Source: Solen grandis
Lineage: Eukaryota > Mollusca > Bivalvia > Adapedonta > Solenidae
Direction: 5' to 3'
Assembly: GCA_021229015.1 (NCBI GenBank)
Contig: CM037788.1
Coordinates: 46,911,520 to 46,975,519, forward strand
DNA length: 64,000 nt
Position numbers and translations under genes: made by a program. The notes beneath the pieces were generated by a model that saw only the letters and a list, made by a program, of their open reading frames with translations, did no database searches and had not been told where the DNA came from. This document shows positions 47,161-58,526 of this stretch, one piece after another; position 1 is the first letter of the stretch, and each line of letters begins with the position of its first letter.

Positions 47161-47682
47161 CTGCTTTAAAAGTACAATTTCTTCGAAAAATTGGTGTCAG
47201 CCGCCTAAATGTCTGCTGAAATTAAAAAAATCTTTCCTCATAAATTTCAATATAATTCAGTAAAAAAACATTAATGAGAAGGGGCTGAAATATCCATTTT
47301 ATTTAGGTTATTAAAAATAGGACTAAACCCAAATGTAGAATTAGTCGCGGCCTATTTCTGAAAATCGGAGGTAGATTCGTGCAAATGTGATGAGGTGATG
47401 CCGGGAAGTGGTTCCGTGGAACTCCTACTGTTTATACTCATTCGTGATTGTTTATATATTTTGACGTCATCTGTGACTACGTTCCTGTTTACTACATGTA
47501 TGACGTTACGGTTGTTAAAGGTCAAGTGATATTTTACGTTCTTTCTTCTCATTCTTCCTGTGTATTGCTTTTGAATAATAGGATAAATAGAATACTAGGT
47601 AAGTGTTGAATAAAGATAAGTTCTGCTAGGCTTAGAAATTTTAAAACGTCGCCAAGGCTCGCGGTTTATTTTTTTTTTTATC

Positions 47683-47778
47683 TTTTCAGATGAAATCCAC
47701 TGATGTAAAAAAAATGCAAAACAAAAACATGTTTGAATTTTTTAACTAAAACTGCATTTTATTGAGAATTTGCAAAAA
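47683..47778 (-). repeat. Inverted partner of 42611-42715
   Basis: See 42611: begins CAGATGAAATCCACTGATGT and runs to TTTTATTGAGAATTTGC. Confidence 0.8.
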
Positions 47779-48047
47779 ACTAGAATGACTTCAAAAAATT
47801 GGCAAATATAAAATTTGTATATTGTCTTACAATAAGGAATCTTAAATTTGGGTTGTCCCTTAACATCCAGCGTGAAAAAAAAATGAAAATAAGGAAAGTC
47901 GTCAATGCGCAACATTTCGGACTTCATCCGATATCCGAACAGTACATGTGCCGAATGAACCACATAGGAGAGAACAACATCACAGAAATACTTACATGTA
48001 CATGTCAGATATTAATGAACAGGACGTAATACTAATCAACGTATCAC

Positions 48048-48842
48048 ATGTCAAGTGGATACATAACGGATCACGAAGTCAGTGACTCACGGAAGGACAA
48101 CTGCACTACACAGCAAGTCAATTGAACATCACAGAAGGAAAACTGCACCACAAGTAAGTCAAGTGGACATAACAGAAGACGACAACGGCCCAAAAACCCC
48201 ACACCAACAAACCAGTAAGTCAAGTGGACATCACGGAAGGACAACTGCACCACACAGCAAGTCAATTGAACATCACAGAAGGAAAACTGCACCACACAGT
48301 AAGTCAAGTGGACATAACAGAAGGACAACGGCACCACACAGTAAGTCATGTGGACATCACAGAAGGACAACTGCACCGCACAGCAAGTCAATTGAACCAA
48401 CAGAAGGAAAATGCACCACACAGCAAAATCAAGTTGACAAAAAAGAAAGACAACTGCACCACAGAGTAAGTCAAGTGGACATCACAGAAGGACAACTGCA
48501 CCACACATCAAGTCAATTGAACATCACAGAAGGAAAACTGCACCACACAGCAATTCAAGTGGACAAAAGAGAAAGACATCTGCACCACAAAGCAAGTCAA
48601 GTGGGCATAACACAAAAACAACTGCACAACACAGTAAGTCATGTGGACATCACAGACGGACAACTGCACCGCACAGCAAGTCAATTGAACATCACAGAAG
48701 GAAAACTGCATCACACAGCAATTCATGTGGATGTAATAGAATGACAAATGCATCACACAGAAAGTCAAGTGGACATCAAGGAAGAACAACTGCACCACAC
48801 AGTAAGTCATGTGGACATCACAGAAGGACAACTGCACCACCT
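48048..48842 (+). repeat. 42-bp minisatellite, about 18-19 units
   Basis: The unit reads AAGTCAATTGAACATCACAG followed by AAGGAAAACTGCACCACACAGC. Two main unit types alternate: AATTGAACATC...GGAAAACTG and AAGTGGACATC...GGACAACTG. Because 42 is a multiple of three, a 220-codon plus-strand frame with 14-residue repeats (SQLNITEGKLHHTA) and frames on other strands stay open. No promoter, domain or conserved start supports a gene. Confidence 0.92.
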
Positions 48843-48849
48843 AAAATGG

Positions 48850-49100
48850 CAAATCAACCCCACATGATGATATTACAGCCCCATATAATGACTTAACAAC
48901 TACGCATGATGTCTTTATAACCTCACACAGTGACATTACAACTCCATATGATAATATCAATCTTACATGATGATATTTCAACCCCACATGATGACATAGC
49001 AATCAAACAAGCTGCCATTGCAACCTCACATGATGATATTACAACCCTGCATTATGACATAACAACCCCACATAATGATAACACGATCCCTCAAAATGCT
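48850..49100 (+). repeat. 21-bp minisatellite, about 12 degenerate units
   Basis: The unit ACAACCCCACATGATGATAT plus T recurs with substitutions, directly after the 42-bp array. It also gives an open plus-strand frame with 7-residue HDDI-T-P repeats. Confidence 0.8.
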
Positions 49101-49175
49101 ATATGGACCCTTCTAAACATCAATGCCGAACATAAGACAGCTGTGGTGTTCCATAATATCACCCTCCCGTTCCCT

Positions 49176-49365
49176 CTCTCTCTCTCTCTCTTGTAAACTT
49201 TCACAATGCCCTCATTGAATTCACTTTCTGTAGATTCGAATTTTGTAATCGTTGTAATTCAAAATGACCGCAGTTACAGTGACTAAAAATAGATAAAGAG
49301 TGTGTCAAGCAACCTGATTGAAGTAGTCATTTTATTTTCTCGATTTGTGTATTGTTATTATGACG
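49176..49365 (-). repeat. Inverted partner of 43141-43320
   Basis: Preceded by a (CT)n run, as its partner is followed by (GA)n, so the microsatellite is part of the shared unit. Confidence 0.8.
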
Positions 49366-49406
49366 TCAGGTCAGGAAAATATCTTTAATAAGGTGTTAAA
49401 ATATGG

Positions 49407-49845
49407 TGGCATATTTTCTGCAGCCACTTATCCACTTAGCTTTGTCGAAAACCTTTCTGAAAAATTGTCACATATTCCGTTTAGTATCTGGGAAGAAGAA
49501 AAGTTTCAAGTTATCCATTAAGGTATGTTAACAGGACTAAACTGTCTGTTAGTGCCCACTACTGCCAATCACATATTTACTTAGATTAACTTGATATCAT
49601 GCTTTGTTCCATATAATTATGTGAAAAAATGCTTGTTATCCACATAATTTAACTGACTAACTTATAAAAGGCGAGATATCCAGTTATCTTAAATGTATGG
49701 TGGCATACTTCTGCCAGCCACTTATCCACTTAGCTATGTTGAAACTTTTCTGAAAAATTGTCACATATCCAGTTAGTATCTGGCAAGTAGCAAATTTTCA
49801 AGTTATCTACTTAGGTATCTTAACAGGACTAAACTGTCTGTTAGT
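49407..49845 (+). repeat. Two direct ~148-bp repeats
   Basis: 49407-49555 and 49695-49845 share TATGGTGGCATA, CAGCCACTTATCCACTTAGC, TTTCTGAAAAATTGTCACAT, GTTAGTATCTGG and AACAGGACTAAACTGTCTGT. Confidence 0.85.
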
Positions 49846-50036
49846 TATGGAAGCGTATAATGACATTCTACGTGTCTAGATAGAAGTGGTATTGTCGACT
49901 TTTATTTTCGCGACTTGACGTGTTATCAGCGCGTTTCTTCACATATTTTCTGACGACTTGATGCCTTGAATGTGGTATGCAATTAAGAATTTTGTCGACA
50001 AGTGTGTTACTGTAAGTCGCAGAAATAACTTTCGAT

Positions 50037-50190
50037 TTTCTCGACATTCTGTAATTGGCACTTTGAGATATTTTCTGAACACAAGCTAGTTACCTGAAGT
50101 CACGAAACGATATAAACTATAATGTCGACATTCTGTAACTGGTACTATGAAATATTTTCTGAACTGAAGCTATTTACCAGAAGTCAAGAA
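50037..50190 (+). repeat. Two direct ~70-bp repeats
   Basis: TCGACATTCTGTAA-TGG-ACT and ATATTTTCTGAAC-AAGCTA-TTACC-GAAGTCA occur at 50037-50108 and 50123-50190. Confidence 0.8.
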
Positions 50191-50419
50191 ATGAGAAGTA
50201 ATTTGAATATGAACCTTAATAATAATATATTTTGAGAAGCAGAATACCAGTTTGTATTTACTGGGCCACGTGCTGAGTGTAATGGAAGGTAAAATAATTT
50301 GTTTATCTTCTTTGTGATTTATACTTTCTTTTCCATATAAGGCATATAGTAGGATGTTAAGAGCTTTGAGCATCATCTCTTGCAATTGAAAGCCACATCA
50401 TGTATCCGTACCAAGTGTG

Positions 50420-50506
50420 CAGCTACAGGTGGAGGAAACCCCGAATGCACAGAGACACCCGGGTAAACCACCGACCTTCCGCAAGTCAGCTGGAAATCTT
50501 CCCCCC
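50420..50506 (-). mobile_element. SINE-A fragment (middle part)
   Basis: CTACAGGTGGAGGAAACCCC, GAATGCACAGAGACACCCGG and CCGCAAGTCAGCTGGAA match the SINE-A body; head and tail are missing. Confidence 0.8.
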
Positions 50507-51387
50507 TATTTGGAAGTAATTAAGTACCAGTACCAGTACTTTATCATAGTTTCCATATTTTGCATAAACACATGCTACTAGAGGACAAACATTATATATA
50601 TTATACAGTTTTTATATCTTACATGTTTTCAGCAAGATATCTTTAGAAATGTTTGTTATGCCTTTTAGTGGTTTTCTTCTGTATCAAACCCAAATTTACT
50701 AGATTAGGTCAATATATTTTTTATAATTTATATACAAAATTTGGTGACTTATAAATGTTGAATCCTACTGTTTAACAATTAAGTCACCTGTAATAATACA
50801 GTTACGGTACCTTTCATCAAAACACATTAATGTATAAATAAATAACAGTATTTTTTCTCTCCTTTACACGTTCATTACAATTCTATTTTTCACTATTTTT
50901 GCCAGGTGAGAAAGTGACAACTATTACCTTTCAAACCATTTAATTTCGATACTGTTTTATTATTCCTTTAGACCAGTATTTTTCTAATATTAATGTGCAT
51001 TTTCATGTTTTGTTTTAACCTACATCTGTAGTCATGTATTACAACTACATAACTTTCTATAACATGGTTGTTTGCTCTTTCATCCAAAAATATTATGCAA
51101 GATTTACAAGTTTGCTTTTACAGAGAAATGGTGACATTTTTATAAAAAAAACAAAGTACTGCCTTGGTACTGCAGACCAGTACACTTTTTGAGTACCAGT
51201 AATGCATGTCTGCTTTACTATGGAACAGAATTCGGGCAAAAAAATACAATTTTCTGGGTGACTGAAATTGTTTTGATTGGGTAAATGGAAATCCAATCGT
51301 GAGCCCCTTACTGATATAAAGTTAGCCAAATACCAGTCACCCAGGCGACCCTTGCTGAGTGAGCATCCACTGTCAGTTATCTACGCT
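50507..51387. other. No gene or recognisable repeat
   Basis: AT-rich sequence with short frames only. Confidence 0.5.
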
Positions 51388-51639
51388 ATCATTGTGGCCG
51401 AGCGGTTACAGTCGTGGACTACAAATCTCTCAGCCCCACCCCTGTGGGTTCGAATTCGGTAGGGACTTCGGATTTTTTCATGTGAGGAAGCCTTCCAGCT
51501 GGCTTGCGGTAGGTCGGTGGTTCTACCCGGGTACCTCTGTGTACTCGGGGTCTTCCTCCACCTGTAATTAGCTGGACGTCGCTATATGATTGATATACTA
51601 TTGCAGCGACGGTAAACCCAATACAACTACAACAACAAC
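51388..51639 (+). mobile_element. SINE-A copy, full length with (CAA)n-type tail
   Basis: A box TGGCCGAGCGG, B box GGTTCGAATTC, then CGGTAGGGACTTCGGATTTT, GAGGAAGCCTTCCAGCTGGC, GGTAGGTCGGTGGTTCTACC, CACCTGTAATTAGCTGGACG and tail CAATACAACTACAACAACAAC. The target-site duplication was not resolved. Confidence 0.88.
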
Positions 51640-52600
51640 GGAATTTGTGTCTGCTTTAATCTGAATCAGGCAACGCCTTTAGTATTGCTGAACATACATT
51701 TTATTTTCATTTTTTTAAATTATGAACAAATTTTTAATACATATCACAAAAACGTCCCCAAGCTTGATTAGAACTCGCAACCTAGCTTTGCAGCCAGTGC
51801 CATAAAGTTCGTATCAATGTCACTATAAATCATATAGAAAAATATTTTCACGATCTATATATTGAATAAGCGGGTTGTGAGTTCAAGCCCCGGCGGCTAC
51901 CTACCATGTTTTTGTATGCGAGATTTTTACGGAGGATATGAGTCTAGTACTAGTCCTTCCTAAGAGCAATATAGGTTAACTGCCCGCTACTGGCCTACTG
52001 CAACAACCTCCAAGCGTTGTCATTCGCCCCCATTACAATAACAAGAGGGTCGTGGGACAGGAATCTTGTCAAAACTGAAAAAAAAATCTACCAAATTTCC
52101 CTCAGATGCCCCTCAGATTGCATCTCCGTCCTCCTAGAAAAAATATTTCCCAAGGGGCTATGCCCTCCCCGCCCCCTACACACACCCAACACACCCCTAA
52201 AAACCAAGGGGCTATGCCCCCCCCCTCCTAAAAATTAACCTAAGTGAAAATTAAACTATTTAAAAAGTCAAACTGTCATACATTTATTATATTTCAACTC
52301 CTGTTATGATCATATTACTTTCCAAGAGTTCCGAGTATTCAGTTTCCTCCCCTGAAGATTTTGATTCTACGAATTAACTTCTCTTTGATTATTCTGCCCC
52401 AAATGAGGCAGTTTAGACAGTTTATGTAAAACAAATGTCACATTGATGGTTGCTCAACAAAACTTTAAAATATAACAGCATCAAATTATGACACATGAAA
52501 GCCCAATCTTTACTAATGCAAGATACACAAGAGCATTAGTCAGTAGACAGCATTGATAAACGCACTTAACATATACAGCATACACTTGTCAGTATGGCAA
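51640..52600. other. No gene; decayed tRNA-like pieces and a short duplication
   Basis: GTGAGTTCAAGCCCCGGCGG (about 51876) has a B-box-like core and an opposite-strand candidate lies near 51760. CCAAGGGGCTATGCCC occurs twice (about 52150 and 52205). Nothing else recognised. Confidence 0.5.
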
Positions 52601-52610
52601 AGGCAGAATG

Positions 52611-53648
52611 TCACATGTAAACATGGACTTGTAAGACGGTGAGATGCAATTTTGCCCTAATTCTGTTCCATATTTCTCTTTTTCTAATTGCTTTATCGCA
52701 TTCCTCAGTCCACCATGGTACAGGAGGGTTTCTGACTTTCTTGGCTTGTTTCTTTTTGGGCATAGTTTCATTCAGGATAGATTGGAGTATGTTGTAGAAT
52801 TTGTTAAAATTGGTTTCTACATCAATTTCACTGATTGCATAGTTTAGCTGAGTTTCTGCTAGTTTTTTGAAATTTGACCAGTTTTCATGTGTAGCCTTGT
52901 TAAAGTTCCATTTTGCATTTGAGTTTATCTTTTCACATTGGGCATTGAATGTTATTTTAGTTTCAATTGGGAGATGGTCACTGCCTAGTGAGTTGTCTAT
53001 GGTGTAAAATTCACTTTGGGCTTGTAGTTCCGAGGGGACTAGCACCAGATCTACTGCGCTATCTTGGTGACCATGGGTATTTGCTGTCCTAGTGATTTGA
53101 CCATCATTGATTATGCTTAGGTTTTTAATGTTGGAGAAATTAAGGAGATGTTCAGCCTCGCCGTCACATCTGAAATCCCCTACAGGGTTCCACATAACGT
53201 GTTTAAGGTTAAAGTCTCCCATTAAAATTGAGTTTTTACCTATATTTTTGAAAGTTTCATCATAGTTTTTGTGTTAAATCTGGTATGGGGCACATAAACA
53301 TATATTTCTATTGAGTCATTGTGGCCATATAGTTTGATGCCACATGTTTCAATTTCATTATTATTTGGTATTGGAGACCATTCCTGATGTAAATACATAC
53401 TAATATTCCATTTGACCTAGTTTTCAGACTGGATTCTGATATCCTTTCAGTTTCGGTGCAGTTTGATTTGGTTTGAGCTTAGTTTCCTGAATACAAATGA
53501 CATCTATTGGATATTCTTTAGTGCTTAGAAGATTTTGTAGCTCAAAAGCTTTTTTGTTAGTTCTATTAGTTTTAATTGAGTTTGCATTCCAGGAGATGAC
53601 GGCGAGGCTGTGGGTTGTTTGAGGTTGTTGGCTTTTCGCCGCCATCAT
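52611..53648 (-). pseudogene. LINE copy 3 ORF2 endonuclease, two frameshifts
   Basis: Starts MMAAKSQQPQ and enters the endonuclease with VISWNANSI and the catalytic-acid block ICIQETKL. One shift near 53425 moves from KLKGYQNPV to SSLKTRSNGILVCIYIR, and another near 53275-53340 leads to GKNSILMGDFNLKH. The rest is open: GDFN (active-site Asp/Asn), HGHQDSAVDLVL, and SDHLPIETKI (catalytic Asp-His). It then runs into the linker NPPVPWWTEECDKAIRKRE typical of Jockey/I-like elements and stops near 52611. The endonuclease residues are present, but the frame is broken. Confidence 0.85.
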
Positions 53649-53659
53649 GATTTTAGGCT

Positions 53660-54223
53660 ATGTTGTTAAGTGAAGTATTTGAATACTAGTCTATCGGGCA
53701 AAGGGTGGGGGTGGGCCATAGTGCCATTGTTTCCTAAATGGGTTGAACCTATGGTGTGGCGGCGGTCTACTGTGATTATACCTGTACCATGGGTGGACAT
53801 TAATGTTTGGAATGGGGGGAAAGTAGGGTCCATTGTGACCCGGGAATTGCGGGCATTGAGTTACATTGGGTCTGAGGGTGAGCTTATTGGACCTATGTCA
53901 TGATTGAGAGTGGGTGCTTGTCTTTGGAGTTTGTTTTTTGAGTTTGCTTGATTTGGAATTGGTAGTCTCTAAAATTGAAATCTTGGGCGACTGGAAGCCT
54001 GTCTTTCCTTAGTTTTAAGTATATGGATTTTCCCTTTTTATTGGTGACCTTTGCACAATGACCTCCTAATTTGTTGATAAAGGCAGAGCCTATTTCATTT
54101 AGTTTCGCTGATGAGATGTTACCATAAGATATAACAGTCAGAATGACTGATATCCAGGTGACAGGGTTGGTTTCAGGTGAACGGGTGATAAGGATTGGGT
54201 CGGAGTCAGATCCTTTCCCTGAT

Positions 54224-54255
<32 letters not shown>

Positions 54256-54493
54256 TGGATTTCTTCTTCCTGACTGTGGTAAATTCTATTTCATCTTGAC
54301 CAGTATTGGTGGGTGGGGTGTTAACCAAATGTTGGGCCGGGGATTCGTTTGTCAAGGTATCTGAGTTTGAATCATTAGTGGTATTTGACTGAGTAGGGGT
54401 TTCCGGGGTGCTGGGTGGCCTACTGCCCTTTTTCCTTTCAGAGATAGGAAACAGTACCCTTCTTGTTTTGTTCTCAGGGGTCCCTTTAACCAT
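53660..54493 (-). pseudogene. LINE copy 3 ORF1, broken at a poly-G/poly-Pro tract
   Basis: The N-terminal part starts at an ATG (MVKGTPENKTRR), is Ser/Thr/Pro-rich, and ends in KKKSSPPPP, where the minus strand has C29. Past the tract the reading resumes in another frame with SGKGSDSDPILITRSPETN, ILTVISYGNISSAKLNEIG and SIYLKLRKDRLPVAQDF. Such a text could be an RNA-binding fold but no named domain was recognised. The C-terminal part is Pro/His-rich (FPGHNGPYFPPIP, PPPHHRFNPF). Length change in the C tract is the likely cause of the frame break, either biological or a sequencing artefact. Confidence 0.55.
54226..54254. repeat. G29 homopolymer inside LINE copy 3 ORF1
   Basis: 29 consecutive G bases on the plus strand; encodes poly-Pro on the minus strand. 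Confidence 0.95.
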
Positions 54494-54815
54494 TTAGTTA
54501 TCCAATGGGTTAGTGGGGGTTTCCATTTGGCCTATTCTTGATGGGAATTATTTCTCTTAACAGTTCTTTTGGTTTTTTCAGTGCAGTTTGTGCTGAAAAC
54601 TGGGTTCGATTCCCAGGGAACTTGAGAAAAAAAACCTGATTCGAGAATAGGGCACAAAGGAAGAAGGTAGATTGTTTTTACTATTGTTTGCTACAAGTTA
54701 TTACCAGTTGCCTTTTCCTGGGGGGTGACCTTTATTTTTAAATTGTAAATCTTAGTTCTAGCAGCTTGCTGTTCAGTTTAATGAGAGTTATCAGAGGAAT
54801 TGTAGTGTAATATAA

Positions 54816-55096
54816 GACAGAAATTTGGTAGAGTTTGACCTGAATTCTACTAGATAACAGTGTTTATCATTTGTTGTTAGTTTGATGAGTGGGGGGATTG
54901 TATAAGAGGATATTTCTGGTTAGGTAGCCAACTGGGGGAGTGGGGGAGCAAATAGACAGATATTTGGTATAGTTTGACCTGAATTCTTCAAGATGGTTAG
55001 TGTTTATCTTTGTTATTAGTTTGATGAATGGAGGAATTATTTAAGTGGATATTCTTGGTTAGGTAACCAACTGGGGGAGTGGGGGAACAAATAGAC
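54816..55096. repeat. Two tandem ~141-bp repeats upstream of LINE copy 3
   Basis: Each unit contains GACAGA-ATTTGGTA-AGTTTG, ACCTGAATTCT, TTAGTTTGATGA, and CCAACTGGGGGAGTGGGGGA, CAAATAGACA. They lie about 320 bp 5' of the LINE ORF1 start on its sense strand, where some LINEs carry repeated promoter monomers; that role is speculation. Confidence 0.85.
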
Positions 55097-57012
55097 AATA
55101 GAGAGAGACATATACAAATATCAGAATACAAATTTGAGGAGATTATACAATGGTAACCTTCTATTTGAGAGACCAAATAGATTCACGTATAGACAAATGT
55201 ACACTTATTCATACAGGGAAACAAATGGGGTACAAAAAATACAACAGGATACTAATAAGAGTAAGAGAGAAAATAATAGGAATAATAAATCAGAATAAAA
55301 GATAACCTTTTACTGGAGTCTTGAGACTTCAGGTAGAAGAAGAGAGATCCACATAAATTTGACCAAAAGATTCACGTATAAATGGGTTAACACACAAAAA
55401 AAACACTTTTTTTTATATAAGTCCAGCCTAATCACACAATTCTTTTCCTATCCTAACTCCTAACTTAGAAATCCTAAGTGGCTGACCAATTCAATAGAGA
55501 GAGAGCTCAAAGCACGTCTTCCCTGATCAAATGATCGAGCCAGAATGAGAATGATGTGAAGAAATGATGTGAATGATTACAGACCCTGACTGACTGATAA
55601 CGTTTAATTAGGGTCCGTCTGCCTGCTCGGCTCTGTGGGCGGACCCTGGAGTGTGACCCATCACTCCTATAAAAATCGAATTTGGAAATCTACAGTGGGT
55701 CAAATTTTGAAAGAAAACCTGTAATTTACAGATTTGTTACTTTAATGTCTAAAGTAGAGGTTTTAGTGTCTTAATTATTTGGTAATTAACAGAGCTAATT
55801 TGGATTACAGACCCTCAGCAGACTTTGTTTATATATACCGCGCTCGTGAAGGGTCTGAAATACTGCAATTTGATTGGTTTCCACGAACACGGTCTTACAA
55901 GGAACGTCACGATTGGCTGAAGCCCTACCAAGAGCATATAACGAAAAGTACAAAGTATACCAAATGTTTAATATCCGGTAGACAGGGATGCTGCGATACT
56001 ACATATTGAAGTACGGAGAACAATTCTGCTAATAAATAACAATATACTATTAATTTTATCAATAAGCCTTTGTAGAATCAAAGGTAAAGGACCCATTAAA
56101 CCAAACAATCAAATGGACCAAAATGCGAGCACATGCTCTTAGAATTGAGGGGTCGTCTCAGTATGCATGTGTTTAGTTAGCAAATCAGGGCCAGGTTCTC
56201 CTGCATGGAGGATCAAATAAAGAAGAATAAGAAGAAAAGAACCCCTTAACCTGGACACGAAGATTAGAGGAAAATATTGAAGAAGTCCCGGACCAGACCC
56301 CCCTTCCCAAGTTTAACCCCCATCCCAATGTCTGATGAATTTTAGAGTTGGATTGGTATGGTAATTTTTATAATTGGCCAACATATTCCTGTTGACACCC
56401 CATCCCCTTGAGTTTAATGGCTTGATCAGCGCATGAAACACATATACGCACACACTGAATGGGAGAGAGCAAGATGGTAGTTAAGAGATGTGTAGGAAAT
56501 GCACTGGCCTATTATTTCTCTTGTCAAAAGTTTCTTTTTGGTCAAAATGTAGTTCAGTTCTTGGTGGTTTATGGTGATAGAACACTCTCTTACTGATATG
56601 AATATAAAGCATGTTTTTACACTTGCAAGAAATAATACACATTTCTCGTTGGAATATTGATATGCCAGATGTTCAGAAAGTGCTCTCCAGGAAGGGCTGA
56701 GAAAAAGTACAACCACACTCTACAGTACAGAGCTTGCTTTTTAGTTTCACAAATCAAATTGCAGTCAACAGAATGCATTGTTGATCTAACATTGTGAATC
56801 AAGACCATACATGAAAAGAATAAGACATTTATAAAGTTCTGTATTTACACATTGAATAACAACATCAATAGCTGAGAGATGATTACATTTGAAATTTAGA
56901 TTGTATGTAACAAAATAATTAGTGAAATAGAATTTTTACCATCATTGTTCCATTAACTATTTATTCATGCTGCAATGAACACCTCATAAAATATCCAATT
57001 GTTTAATTTACA
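55097..57012. other. No supportable gene
   Basis: GATTCACGTATA recurs at about 55180 and 55370. A 76-codon plus-strand frame at 55779-56009 has no recognised domain. Nothing else recognised. Confidence 0.5.
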
Positions 57013-57790
57013 ATTAAAATCCAGTCAGCTGGCAAGTATTGAGCTGTAAAAAACTAAATCCGCAATAACTGAGCAGTATAAAACCAGATAATCCAGCAAG
57101 TATTAAGCAGTATAAAACCAGATCAGCCAGCGAGTATTGCACATACGAAATCAGATAATCCAGACAGTATTAAGCAATATAAAACCAGATCTGCCACAAG
57201 TTTTGAATAAAATCATCAGCAGCAGTATAGCAGTTAAAAATCAGCCAGTCAGCCAGCAAGTAAATGATCATCAGCAGTATTATATAAACCAGATCATGCA
57301 AGTAATGAGCATGTAAAACCAGATCTGTCAGCAGCAAGTATTAGCAGTATAAAACCAGATCAGCCAGAAGTATTAAGCAATAAAAAACAGATCATGCCAG
57401 CAAGTTTACAGCATATAAAACCAGTGTCAGTATGCATAGAAATTAGAGCAAGTATAAAAACCCAGATCAGCCAGCAAGTTACAATATTGATCAATGTAAA
57501 TCCAGTTCAGTATATAAGAAAAAGCAATTAAAAAAACAGTATACAGGTATCAAGCAGTATGAAACAAGGTTGATCAGTATTAAACAAGGACAGTCAGCAA
57601 GTATTGAGCAGTATAAAACCAGATCAGTCAGCAAGTATTGAGCAGTATAAAACCAGATCAGCCTGCAGGTATTGAGCAGTTTATAAAAAAAAAAAAGTAA
57701 TGAGCATTATAAAATCAGATCAGGCAGCAAGTCATGTGCTGTATAAAACCAGAGCAGGCAGCAAGTACTGAGTAGTATAAAGCTAGATCC
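57013..57790 (+). repeat. ~34-bp minisatellite, about 20 degenerate units
   Basis: The unit is CAGTATAAAACCAGATCAGC followed by CAGCAAGTATTGAG. Units vary by small indels, and the centre is the most degenerate. There are no unique spacers, so this is not a CRISPR-type array. Confidence 0.9.
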
Positions 57791-58087
57791 TTTTTCATTA
57801 CATGCCCTTACTTATCTCAGTATTGAGGAAACCCATGATTGTATTGTCCTTAAAACCAATGTTTCCATATATATGTCTCTCCTCTTTCTGAAAGTTATCG
57901 AGTAGTCTCAAAATATCATTATTATATTTCATTTTTTATATAAAAGTGTTCTATTAACTCATAAAAGTATATTCACTGTACAGCCCTGTCAATTTATAGA
58001 TAAGTATAACATTAGCATGTAGTTTGCCAGACAGATAAGACTTAGTGATTTAAACTTTGAGACTTTGATGGTGATTAAATTTAATCA
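57791..58087. other. No gene or recognisable repeat
   Basis: Nothing recognised. Confidence 0.4.
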
Positions 58088-58318
58088 ACGGGCCTCCGTG
58101 GTTGAGAGGGTCAGTCACTGACTAACACTCACTCAGCACCTCACTGTGTGGGTTCAAATCCCAGCAGGGTCATTTGGCTTTTCTGGCTTGCAGTTGGTTG
58201 GTGGTTCTACCTGGTTGCCTCCGTGCATTCGGGGTCTTCCTCCACCTGTAATTAGCTGGATGTCGCTATATGACTGAAATACTGTCGAAGCGATGGTAAA
58301 CTCAAATAGTCAAGTCAT
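58088..58318 (+). mobile_element. SINE-A copy, full length
   Basis: Head CGGGCCTCCGTGGTTGAGAG (A box mutated), B box GGTTCAAATCC, CAGCAGGGTCATTTGG, a shortened middle with a ~20-bp deletion, GGTGGTTCTACC, CATTCGGGGTCTTCCTCCAC, CTGTAATTAGCTGGATGTCG, and tail AAACTCAAATAGTCAAGTCA. Confidence 0.88.
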
Positions 58319-58526
58319 ATTTATTCAAACAACAGATGTTTTATAAAAAAATTTACAATAACATGTATCGATATACATTTACAGGTACAATGTAATGAAT
58401 AAGAATTCACTCCGTGAACTGGCCTGTGACAAATTTTCTTCAAAATTGATGTCATGGTAACAAGATAAACTGCAATGGCAAGTATTTGACCCAATTCATA
58501 TAACCAAGATGAATCATGGATTAGAT

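Larger units (their letters stand above)
52560..54500 (-). mobile_element. LINE copy 3: ORF1 and endonuclease present, reverse transcriptase missing
   Basis: On the minus strand an ORF1-like reading (54493 to about 53660) is followed by an endonuclease start at 53648, endonuclease core, and an endonuclease-RT linker that loses similarity near 52600. No RT motif follows within the window. The element is therefore truncated at its 3' side, the opposite of the usual 5' truncation. It is a different family from copies 1 and 2. Confidence 0.8.

Noticed and set aside
48071..48840. Several long frames on both strands (up to 220 codons)
   Set aside because: Frames are open on both strands only because the 42-bp unit keeps phase; coding on one strand is not supported, though flagged as a finding to check.
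42600..49370. A single large palindromic transposon of about 6.7 kb
   Set aside because: The two inverted pairs are not in nested order, so they cannot be the ends of one simple palindrome.
51388..51460. tRNA-like head considered as a tRNA-Leu or tRNA-Ser gene
   Set aside because: Same body as the other SINE-A copies follows directly; no independent 3' acceptor end.
55779..56009. 76-codon frame with mixed charged and aromatic residues
   Set aside because: No recognised domain, no splice or promoter support; could not be distinguished from chance.
57013..57790. Regularly spaced short repeats, considered as a CRISPR array
   Set aside because: Repeats are contiguous and degenerate without unique spacers; eukaryotic context.
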